NCBI GenBank assembly: GCA_022825185.1
Contig: JAJDYK010000316.1
Coordinates: 1 to 13,725, forward strand
Length of the DNA: 13,725 nt
Reading direction: 5' to 3'
Source of the DNA: Candidatus Latescibacterota bacterium
GTDB lineage: Bacteria; Latescibacterota; UBA2968; UBA8231
Shown: piece by piece, positions 6,254-12,292 of the stretch
Position numbering within the stretch: position 1 is the first letter of the stretch
How the letters are laid out: every line of letters begins with the position of its first letter
Program-made: the position numbers and the translations under genes
The notes under the pieces: model-generated
Database searches by the model: none
What the model was told of the DNA's origin: nothing
Seen by the model: only the letters and a program-made list of their open reading frames with translations

Positions 6254-7507
6254 TCAATGGAAGCGCGACAGGTGGTTCCACTTGGATTCGATGCGGCTCA
6301 GGGCCGCGTCTGCGCTTTGCTGGCCGGCCAATGCCTTGGCGAATTCCTCGTGGAGGATGTCCTCCATCCGGCTCCAGCTTTTGACGTCGGGTGGGGCCAT
6401 GACAAAGGAGTGGGGGATGTCGGCCGCGGAAAGCTGGTTGGCGGCGTCGGCCAGCGTGGCGGGTGGGCGGCGGAAGTAGGGATCGGCGGCCGCTTCTACG
6501 GTCGAGGGCAAGATGGCGACGCGGCGGCAGAATTCGAGTTGGTTGGCGTCGTTGGTGACAAACAGCCCGAAGTCAACGGCTTGCTCTACGTGGGGCGAGG
6601 CTTTGGGCACGACCAAGACTTGGCTGGTGGCTGGCACTTGGCCGAGGCGGCCGCGCGGCATGGGCGCTGGCACTGCCTTTTTGGCGAAAGAGTCGTCGAA
6701 GTAGCGGGTGATCCAGCCGCCGGAAAAGGGCAGCATGGCGGCGCGCCCCTCGATGAACCAATTGACCTCGTCGCGATGGGAGGCCGCGAGGGCCTCGGGT
6801 GGCACGATCCCTTGCTGATAGGCGTCGATCCACTGCTGGAAGATGGCCTTGGCCTCGGGGTGGTTGATGCGGGTGCGGTGGGCGTTGGGAACGAAGAGCG
6901 GCCAAAACCCGTCTAGGCGTAACAGCGCCCAAGGCGGGGCTATGAGCGAGGGATGTAGCCGCCAAGAGACGCCGTATTTGCCGGTGCGCTCGCGGATTTG
7001 GCGGCCCATGGCGAGCATCTCGTCGATGGTGGCGGGTGGGCGCTCGGGGTCGAGGCCGGCTTGGGCGAAGAGGTCTTTGTTATACCAGAGCATGGTGACG
7101 CCGACGTACCAAGGGATGGCGTAGTTGCTGCCTTGAAAGTAGCCAACGCCGCGCCAGAAGTTTTCGAGCCGTTTGGCCTTTTCGGCGGGTGCGACCGCCT
7201 TGTCCATGTTGACGAGGATGTCGTATTGCAGGAAGCGAGGCAGGTCGTAGATGTTGGCCAAGTCTGGGGGTGCGTCGCCGACCAAGGCGGCGAGGAACTT
7301 CTCGGCCACTTCGCCGCCGCTGACATCGACCCACTTGACCTTTACGCCGGGGTGCGCCTGCTCGTATTCGTCGATCATGCCCAAGATGTAGTCGGCGAAT
7401 GCATCGCCGAGGGCAATGGTCCAGAACTCGAGGGTGACGGTGGCGTCTTGGCGCGGCTCAGGGCTGCAGGACGAAAGGACGAGGAGGAGCGAAAGGGCTA
7501 ATGGCAT
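6254..7507 (-). CDS. Sugar-binding lipoprotein of an ABC importer (solute-binding family 1)
   Basis: This 417-residue protein binds the sugar outside the inner membrane and hands it to the two permeases. The N-terminus is a short hydrophobic stretch ending in the lipobox LSSC, with C14 as the lipid-bearing cysteine. The signal is odd: no Lys or Arg precedes the hydrophobic core, and an in-frame TGA 21 bases upstream with no start codon after it rules out a longer version. The body is typical of family 1: LEFWTIALGD after the signal, then a segment with HPGVKVKWV, then IPWYVGVTMLWYNKDLF, where the hinge and ligand-binding aromatic residues usually lie. It is the first gene of the operon and is followed by a 77-base gap with heptamers. 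The ligand cannot be read from sequence. Confidence 0.92.
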   Translation of the reverse strand: MPLALSLLLVLSSCSPEPRQDATVTLEFWTIALGDAFADYILGMIDEYEQAHPGVKVKWVDVSGGEVAEKFLAALVGDAPPDLANIYDLPRFLQYDILVNMDKAVAPAEKAKRLENFWRGVGYFQGSNYAIPWYVGVTMLWYNKDLFAQAGLDPERPPATIDEMLAMGRQIRERTGKYGVSWRLHPSLIAPPWALLRLDGFWPLFVPNAHRTRINHPEAKAIFQQWIDAYQQGIVPPEALAASHRDEVNWFIEGRAAMLPFSGGWITRYFDDSFAKKAVPAPMPRGRLGQVPATSQVLVVPKASPHVEQAVDFGLFVTNDANQLEFCRRVAILPSTVEAAADPYFRRPPATLADAANQLSAADIPHSFVMAPPDVKSWSRMEDILHEEFAKALAGQQSADAALSRIESKWNHLSRFH

Positions 7508-7548
7508 GAAAAGGGTACAGGGCCTTGTTCACAGAAATAGAATTGGTC

Positions 7549-7575
7549 ATTATCGCACGGCGGTGCTGTTGACAA
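7549..7575 (-). promoter_or_regulatory. Putative promoter of the sugar-importer operon
   Basis: On the minus strand TTGTCA (7575-7570) is followed after 15 bases by GATAAT (7554-7549). That places transcription start near 7542 and a leader of about 35 bases before the binding-protein ATG. The -10 box is good, but the 15-base spacing is shorter than the usual 17. Confidence 0.4.
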
Positions 7576-7585
7576 ACTACGTTTA

Positions 7586-7608
7586 GGCGCATCTGCAAGC
7601 AATGCGCC
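7586..7608. promoter_or_regulatory. Inverted repeat in the divergent region: candidate operator or leader hairpin
   Basis: GGCGCAT (7586-7592) and ATGCGCC (7602-7608) are perfect inverted copies. The 9 bases between contain a further TGC-AA-GCA pair, so the dyad is nearly 10 bp per arm with one unpaired C. It lies 18 bases upstream of the protease ATG and 11 bases behind the putative -35 box of the importer promoter. It could bind a regulator of one or both genes, or fold in the protease leader. Confidence 0.5.
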
Positions 7609-7626
7609 AACCCGAAAGGACATTCT

Positions 7627-8802
7627 ATGCGTCTGTTTTTCTCTGCCTTGATCAGCGCGGTCTTTTTCGCCTGCGCGGATAATCCGCTCTTAGAACAGCG
7701 GCTCGACGAAGTTGAAGCCACTCAAGAGGAGAACCGGCAGAGCCTGTTAGCGAGGCTCGATGCTCTCGCTGAGATAGCGGACAATGCCGAGGAGATCGGC
7801 CAAGTGCGCGCCAAGCTGAACCAGACGGATATTACGCGGTCGGAATTTGAAGAGCTAGAAGAGCGCGTGGACGAGCTGGAAGGCCAAATTGGGGATTGGA
7901 GCGGGATTGTCCATTCTTTGCAGTACTCCGTGTACGCCGTGCTTCACGGCGTGTACAACGAAAATATAGCCGATTGGACTATTACATTCATCGGCACCAG
8001 CTTTGCCGTGGAGAGCGGTACGCTTGTTACCAATGGGCACATCATAGATGGACTGGTTGAATTGGACGGCCAAGTAGCGGCATTCAACAACAGGTACGGA
8101 ACTGATCTACAGGGGACGTGGATCGTGGTGCAAAACCTGACGACCGATCTGTCGTACCAGGGAAATTATTTCTTCATTGGTACTTCTTGGTCGCACCCGC
8201 AATGGGATCCTGACAATCTGAGCTCTCCCGATGTGGGTACGCTGCACATCTCCGAAGGCTTCATTGGGCGGCGCGCCCGTTTGGCGACGAGCAATGCGGT
8301 TTATCGCTTGCGAGTTGGTGCTCCGATAGCGACGTTGGGATTTCCCGGCGAACTCCAGGGCGGCGAGCTGTCTCACCTTTTCCCGATTGGCACCTTTAAG
8401 AACGGCACGATCAGTGCCTTGCGTCCGCCCTTCCGAGGCGAGATGTACACCACGTCGGACACCTACGTCGTCCAGCACAATCTCGACCTGTCCGGCGGCA
8501 CTAGCGGTAGCCCCATTTTCGACGCTTCGGGTCAGGTGGTGGCCATCAACAACGCGGGTATTGAGAATGTGGTGCTCAGCATAGTCGGTACCCCTGCGCG
8601 CATCTCACAAGCTGCCTTGGGCTTCGGCATTCGCGCCGACAAAATTCACGAATTGCTCGACGATGTGGGCGTAGCGGCCAAGCCGACAACGCCCGCCGAT
8701 CCGAGTGGATTAGCCAGTAGCTTGGACGGACGAGACATTGGCTCACTCGATATTGGGACGACGCGAGAGGATTTAGCGGAGCGACTGGCCGGGATGGAGT
8801 AG
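7627..8802 (+). CDS. Lipoprotein with coiled-coil stalk and trypsin-like serine protease domain
   Basis: This 391-residue protein begins with a signal peptide ending FFAC. C16 is the only cysteine in the chain, which supports lipid attachment although the lipobox is not canonical. Residues about 20-92 are charged, heptad-like and rich in Leu, Glu and Arg, and should form a coiled-coil stalk. The C-terminal part is a chymotrypsin-fold protease with a readable triad: H138 in TNGHII, D202 in PDVGTL and S293 in GGTSGSPIF. No PDZ domain follows, unlike DegP/HtrA. The tail (about 350-391) looks flexible and then helical. The start has AAAGGA seven bases upstream. It probably acts in the periplasm or at the cell surface, in protein quality control or processing. 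It converges on the PIG-L gene with a 3-base gap. Confidence 0.85.
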   Translation: MRLFFSALISAVFFACADNPLLEQRLDEVEATQEENRQSLLARLDALAEIADNAEEIGQVRAKLNQTDITRSEFEELEERVDELEGQIGDWSGIVHSLQYSVYAVLHGVYNENIADWTITFIGTSFAVESGTLVTNGHIIDGLVELDGQVAAFNNRYGTDLQGTWIVVQNLTTDLSYQGNYFFIGTSWSHPQWDPDNLSSPDVGTLHISEGFIGRRARLATSNAVYRLRVGAPIATLGFPGELQGGELSHLFPIGTFKNGTISALRPPFRGEMYTTSDTYVVQHNLDLSGGTSGSPIFDASGQVVAINNAGIENVVLSIVGTPARISQAALGFGIRADKIHELLDDVGVAAKPTTPADPSGLASSLDGRDIGSLDIGTTREDLAERLAGME

Positions 8803-8805
8803 GGA

Positions 8806-9669
8806 TCAATCCGTTTGGATCTTGAACGACTGTGCCGCGATATGCTCGTGATCCGACATCCGTGCTTTCTTTATGGCGTGCTCGGTCAGTGGCAGATGGT
8901 AATGGGTCTCGGCGTTGGCTTTGATAAAGCCCTCGGCGTACGCGCACCCGGCGGCAGTGCCGAAGGCTCCGTCGCTGGTCTCGATTCGCTTGCGCGCATA
9001 CGCTCCGCCGTAGCCTTGGCTCTCTAAGCAGTCCAGCGCCGCTAGCTTCTTGGTGACTACGTCGGTAATGTCGATAAAGACATCGTTGTAGTAGCCGCCC
9101 TCCGAATCCCAGACGCTGCGCGGAATTGACGCAGCCCCAGTGCCGAAATAGAAAACTTGGGCGACTCGATGCGGCGGATGGCTGTCGCCGGGATCCACTC
9201 CATTGGCCAGCGCAAGTGCGTGGAGGACGATTTGCCCGCAGACGGCGTGGGCGTTGGTCAGCCCGTCGCCCTCCTTGGGAAAGTGAGTCAGCACCACATC
9301 TGGCCGCAGTTGGCGCACCAGCCGCGCTAGGCGGCGCACGGCCTCCTCGGTAACTCGCAACACGGCGTCGTCGGCTCCGAAAAAGTGGATTTCCTCGACG
9401 CCGAGCAGGGCACAGGCTCGCCGTACCTCGTCGGCTTTGATGTCGGCGCGCTCGGCCATCAGGGCCGTTAGTTGGTCGGCTTGCGGGACTTCTGACCGGT
9501 GGAACATCTCGTCGCTGATTACCTTGTCGTGGACTCTCGCTCCGTGCGTGAGCACCACGCAGCCGACCCAGTCGCCACGAGCGACGTGATGGGCCATAGT
9601 GCCGCCCGATTGGTCGAAGATGTCGGCCGGATGCGCGCCGATGGACAACAGCCGCAGGTTATCACTCAT
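8806..9669 (-). CDS. PIG-L (LmbE-like) deacetylase-family protein with altered active site
   Basis: The 287-residue cytoplasmic protein belongs to the PIG-L family, whose zinc enzymes remove acetyl groups from N-acetylglucosamine-type conjugates. The family motif HPDD near the N-terminus is HPAD here (13-16): zinc ligands H13 and D16 are kept, but the position of the general-base Asp (Asp15 in mycobacterial MshB) is A15. The third ligand is probably H141 in LTNAH (137-141); the usual HPDH is lost, so the second catalytic His position is Thr or Asn. GGTMAHH (22-28) and THFP (128-131) are conserved. I chose ATG 9669, with AAAGGAA upstream, over an in-frame start at 9762 that would overlap the sulfite oxidase gene. 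It follows that gene by 29 bases in one probable operon. Activity is uncertain. Confidence 0.88.
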   Translation of the reverse strand: MSDNLRLLSIGAHPADIFDQSGGTMAHHVARGDWVGCVVLTHGARVHDKVISDEMFHRSEVPQADQLTALMAERADIKADEVRRACALLGVEEIHFFGADDAVLRVTEEAVRRLARLVRQLRPDVVLTHFPKEGDGLTNAHAVCGQIVLHALALANGVDPGDSHPPHRVAQVFYFGTGAASIPRSVWDSEGGYYNDVFIDITDVVTKKLAALDCLESQGYGGAYARKRIETSDGAFGTAAGCAYAEGFIKANAETHYHLPLTEHAIKKARMSDHEHIAAQSFKIQTD

Positions 9670-9698
9670 GTTCGGTTCCTTTCGCGTTTTGTTCGCAC

Positions 9699-10964
9699 TT
9701 ACGCCGAGACCGCGACTGGCACGCGGTGAATGACGTTGCCGAGGTAGCCTTTGGGGTTCCAAGGCTGGCGAAAAGGCTGGGCGTTGCCCGCATCGTCAAA
9801 TGCCCGCGCCCAGATTTCGTAGTAGCCCTTGTTCGCAAAGGTTAGCTCGGCGCTCCAACCATACCAAGCGTATTTATTAGCTGGCGGGGTCAGCTCGGCC
9901 TCTTGCCACTGGATGCCGAGGTCGGTGGAGACGAGCACCTTGGCCACGCTGCGCTCGCCAGCCCAAGCGTGTCCGCTAGCGCGGAGTGGAACGCCTGCTT
10001 GGACGGTTGCGTTGGCTTGCGGCGCAGTGATGAGCGACTTGACGACCCACGAGGTGGCAATGGCCATATCCGCTTCTGGCGGCTGGTCGCCGGGGGCGAT
10101 GGGATGGGATGGTACGCGGTAGGAATAGCCGCTCATTTGCGCGGAATCGTGGACGGTGTCGCGCACCCAGATGCGGTTGAGCCACTTCTGCATGGAACTG
10201 CCGATCCAACCTGGAACGAGCAAGCGCGCTGGGAACCCGTGGGCCGCTGGCAGCGGCTCGCCGTTCATTTTGAGCGCGATTAAGGTGTGCTCGTCCATGG
10301 CTTTCTCAATGGGAATGCCGCGCGAAAACGGGGGATCGTCTTCGCCGTAGTTGGCGAGGTACACGGCTTTCTCGGTCACTTCGGCCGCTTGCAACACATC
10401 GCGCAAGCGCACGCCCGTCCACTCGCTACAGGCCACGGCCCCGCGAATCCACTGCGTACCGCCTACAGTGGGCGCGAATGCGCTCCGACCGTTTCCGGCG
10501 CATTCCAATACGACCTTTAGGGTGACTTGCGGCAGGCTGTGCAAATCGTCGAGCGAGAAGGCGCGTTGGTTGCGGACCTCGCCGTCCACGGTAAGGGTCC
10601 AGTCCTGCGCGTCTTGGCTTAGGGCGCGTTCGGGGATGCTGCCGTTGTTGCGCACGAAATGGCGCGCAGTCGGCGTGACGTCTGCGGCGAGTAGATGCGG
10701 GGGAAACTCGCCGTTGAATGGGTGTTGCGAGTGGACGATCATGTCCGGCTTGGGCAGACCAATCCCATCGGTCGCTGGCTGAACGGGTCCCTCGCTATAG
10801 CTTGGGCCAGCGCCAAAGACGCCGAGACCCGCTAGCGCTGCTCCCTTGCCTACGGTCGCTAGGAAGTGCCGCCGCGAGGTGATTCGGTCAAAGTGCGCCA
10901 ATTCGTCTGCACGCGTCCCGTTTTCTGCTGGTAGATAGCTTTGTCCGCGATTCGATTCAGACAT
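9699..10964 (-). CDS. Tat-exported sulfite-oxidase-family molybdoenzyme
   Basis: The 421-residue protein carries a twin-arginine signal (SRRHFL, 30-35, then a hydrophobic stretch to about 53), so it is exported folded with its molybdenum cofactor. The oxidoreductase domain contains LECAGNGR (153-160), with C155 as the conserved molybdenum-ligating cysteine. It is preceded by TPTARHFVRNNG (97-108), matching the family's FxxRxHG-type segment. The C-terminal 130 residues form the Ig-like Mo-cofactor dimerisation domain. There is no cytochrome b5 domain and no cytochrome c gene alongside, so the electron acceptor lies elsewhere. Sulfite to sulfate is the family reaction, but this group also includes other activities. 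The ATG has AGAGGT upstream. It leads a two-gene operon with the PIG-L homologue. Confidence 0.9.
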   Translation of the reverse strand: MSESNRGQSYLPAENGTRADELAHFDRITSRRHFLATVGKGAALAGLGVFGAGPSYSEGPVQPATDGIGLPKPDMIVHSQHPFNGEFPPHLLAADVTPTARHFVRNNGSIPERALSQDAQDWTLTVDGEVRNQRAFSLDDLHSLPQVTLKVVLECAGNGRSAFAPTVGGTQWIRGAVACSEWTGVRLRDVLQAAEVTEKAVYLANYGEDDPPFSRGIPIEKAMDEHTLIALKMNGEPLPAAHGFPARLLVPGWIGSSMQKWLNRIWVRDTVHDSAQMSGYSYRVPSHPIAPGDQPPEADMAIATSWVVKSLITAPQANATVQAGVPLRASGHAWAGERSVAKVLVSTDLGIQWQEAELTPPANKYAWYGWSAELTFANKGYYEIWARAFDDAGNAQPFRQPWNPKGYLGNVIHRVPVAVSA

Positions 10965-10995
10965 GATGACCTCTTTTGCTCCAATCTAAGAAGCT

Positions 10996-11007
10996 GTTTA
11001 GTTAAAC
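10996..11007. promoter_or_regulatory. Small dyad between sulfite oxidase and antitoxin genes
   Basis: GTTTA-gt-TAAAC is a 5-bp-per-arm inverted repeat in the 120-bp divergent gap. AACGCGA begins inside its right arm (11005-11011) and recurs at 11057-11063 within the antitoxin promoter spacer. It may be an operator for the antitoxin, but such short dyads also arise by chance. Confidence 0.3.
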
Positions 11008-11046
11008 GCGAATATCGGGAAAATCAGGCGATTTGCTTTGCCGTAC

Positions 11047-11075
11047 TTGATGTTTTAACGCGATTAGGTTATGGT
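11047..11075 (+). promoter_or_regulatory. Putative promoter of the toxin-antitoxin operon (leaderless mRNA)
   Basis: TTGATG (11047-11052) and TATGGT (11070-11075) are separated by exactly 17 bases. Transcription should start near 11082, only about three bases before the antitoxin ATG. No Shine-Dalgarno sequence precedes that ATG, which fits a leaderless mRNA. Confidence 0.5.
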
Positions 11076-11084
11076 TTTTTTATT

Positions 11085-11315
11085 ATGAATACGACCAAAC
11101 GAAGCACCATCTACTTTGATCCGGAGATTCACCGAGCCCTCCTGCTGAAGGCGGCCCAAGCAGACCGGTCAATCTCTGCCTTGGTCAATGATGCAGTAAA
11201 GCGCTCCCTAGCCGAGGATGTCGAGGATTTGAGCGCCTTCGACGAGAGGGACGCCGAACCCAATTTGTTATTCGAGGATGTCGTTAAAGACCTCAAGCGC
11301 AGTGGCAAGCTATAA
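11085..11315 (+). CDS. CopG-like ribbon-helix-helix antitoxin
   Basis: This is a 76-residue protein. The N-terminal part has the ribbon-helix-helix pattern: a strand RSTIYFD (6-12), helix A from about 13 to 27, a turn at DRSIS, and helix B to about residue 41. It would dimerise and bind its own promoter. The acidic C-terminal half (about 42-76) is the likely toxin-binding tail. I chose ATG 11085; a longer open frame from 10941 would run into the promoter and lacks family resemblance. The toxin gene overlaps its 3' end, the usual arrangement that couples the two. The module is more AT-rich than its neighbours, in keeping with horizontal transfer. Confidence 0.85.
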   Translation: MNTTKRSTIYFDPEIHRALLLKAAQADRSISALVNDAVKRSLAEDVEDLSAFDERDAEPNLLFEDVVKDLKRSGKL

Positions 11316-11562
11316 AATTCTAATCAAGCCCTCTGCCGTCCGGGAAATTGAGGCAATTCCTCAAAAAAAACAAAGACAACGCATTATCGCTAGGATTCGT
11401 GCTCTAACGGATAACCCTCGTCCACGAGGGGCTGAGAAACTTTCTGGCTTAGACCAATATCGAGTGCGCCAAGGAGCTTATAGAATCATCTACTCAATTG
11501 GGGACGAGGCCCTAATCATCTATGTTGTGAAGGTAGGGCACCGTAGTAGCATTTATAGGTAG
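11302..11562 (+). CDS. RelE/ParE-family toxin
   Basis: From GTG 11302 the protein has 86 residues starting MASYKILIKPSA, the usual family opening. ATG 11278 would add eight residues and has no better ribosome site. The RelE fold is visible: an opening strand, two helices with EIEAIPQKKQRQRI (15-28), then EKLSGL (45-50), YRVRQGAYRIIY (53-64) and VGHRSSIY (78-85). K46, R54, R61 and R81 are the basic residues expected at the RNA-cutting or target-binding site. RelE members cleave mRNA on the ribosome while ParE members block gyrase; sequence alone does not decide, though the retained basic residues favour RelE. It overlaps the antitoxin by 14 bases. A run of eight A (11363-11370) in its coding sequence is prone to slippage. 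Confidence 0.88.
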   Translation: MASYKILIKPSAVREIEAIPQKKQRQRIIARIRALTDNPRPRGAEKLSGLDQYRVRQGAYRIIYSIGDEALIIYVVKVGHRSSIYR

Positions 11563-11604
11563 AGATCGTCGATATTTTTTTCGAGGCCGCGCTTTTCGTC
11601 GTCC

Positions 11605-12243
11605 TCACTTGAACAGACTCTTGCGGCCTATCCTGCTACACAACAGACACTCGGCTGGTTGGTGCCCGCGCGCTGGGCAGTGCTCGCGGCCAAAGTAAAT
11701 GATTTGCAGGTGCAGGTCGTTCCAGCGTTCCTCGGGGAAGAGGCGCTTACAATCCCGTTCCGTTTGCTCAACGTTCTTGCCGTTGGACAGGCCCCAGCGG
11801 TAGATCAGCCTATGGATATGGGTATCCACGGGAAAGGTCGGCACGCCGAAGTTCTGCGCGAGCACGACCTGCGCGGTTTTGTGCCCCACCCCAGGCAGGC
11901 GTTCAAGCGCGGCCAGATCGGGCGGGACTTGGCCGCCGTGTTCGGCGAGCAGGATTTGCGACAGCTCCCAGATGGCCTTGGACTTGCGCGGGGCCAGCCC
12001 GCAGGGGCGAATGATCTGCTCGATCTCTGCTACGGCCAACTCAATCATGCGCTCGGGCCGGTCGGCGCGGGCAAAAAGCGCGGGTGTTACTTGGTTGACG
12101 CGCGCATCCGTGCATTGCGCCGAAAGCAACACGGCAATCAGATGCGTGTAGGGGTCTCGACGCTTGAGCGGCACCGAGGGATTGGGATAGAGCCGCTGGA
12201 GTACGTCGAGGACGATCTGAACTTTGGCCGCTTTCGTTAGCAC
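11605..12243 (-). CDS. nth: Endonuclease III (DNA glycosylase/AP lyase) with variant Fe-S loop
   Basis: This 212-residue base-excision repair enzyme removes oxidised pyrimidines and nicks abasic sites. LLSAQCTDARVN (39-50) is the family signature. The helix-hairpin-helix is LPGVGHKTA (116-124), with catalytic lysine K122, and VDTHIHR (139-145) contains catalytic D140. The C-terminal iron-sulfur loop is unusual: C189, C199 and C202 are present as C-x9-C-x2-C. The fourth cysteine of the normal C-x6-C-x2-C-x5-C pattern is absent, and the chain ends SLFK. The start is GTG 12243 with AGGA about eight bases upstream; the ATG two bases before it is out of frame and meets a stop at once. It converges on the toxin gene with a 42-base gap lacking a clear terminator. 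Confidence 0.92.
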   Translation of the reverse strand: MLTKAAKVQIVLDVLQRLYPNPSVPLKRRDPYTHLIAVLLSAQCTDARVNQVTPALFARADRPERMIELAVAEIEQIIRPCGLAPRKSKAIWELSQILLAEHGGQVPPDLAALERLPGVGHKTAQVVLAQNFGVPTFPVDTHIHRLIYRWGLSNGKNVEQTERDCKRLFPEERWNDLHLQIIYFGREHCPARGHQPAECLLCSRIGRKSLFK

Positions 12244-12266
12244 ATTATTTCCTACATGGACGGGTG

Positions 12267-12292
12267 TAGGGGCGATTCGCGAATCGCCCCTA
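12267..12292. repeat. Perfect 26-bp palindrome overlapping a stop codon
   Basis: TAGGGGCGATTCG is followed immediately by its exact reverse complement. Bases 12290-12292 are the TAG stop of the GH172 gene, so the repeat supplies the stop. A second small inverted repeat, CCTACA (12251-12256) with TGTAGG (12265-12270), shares bases with it and could form an alternative hairpin. I recall GTAGGGGCGA...TCGCCCCTAC strings as interspersed repeats in several bacterial phyla. It might also slow transcription beyond the GH172 gene, though no T-run follows. Confidence 0.85.

Noticed and set aside
6257..6916. Plus-strand frame of 219 codons opposite the sugar-binding protein
   Set aside because: It is a Gly-rich shadow of an unmistakable family 1 binding protein.
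7569..7574. TTGACA as a -35 box for the protease gene
   Set aside because: No acceptable -10 hexamer lies 16-18 bases downstream; the same bases serve better as the minus-strand -35 box.
2106..10964. A dedicated organosulfur (for example sulfosugar) pathway joining importer, desulfhydrase and sulfite oxidase
   Set aside because: The enzymes are in separate transcription units, and no sulfoquinovosidase, monooxygenase or other pathway gene is recognisable; the link would be speculation.
11563..11604. Bidirectional terminator between the toxin and endonuclease III genes
   Set aside because: A T7 run is present but no convincing GC stem precedes it on either strand.
11659..12240. Plus-strand frame of 193 codons opposite endonuclease III
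   Set aside because: The minus strand carries the HhH motif and catalytic residues of Nth.
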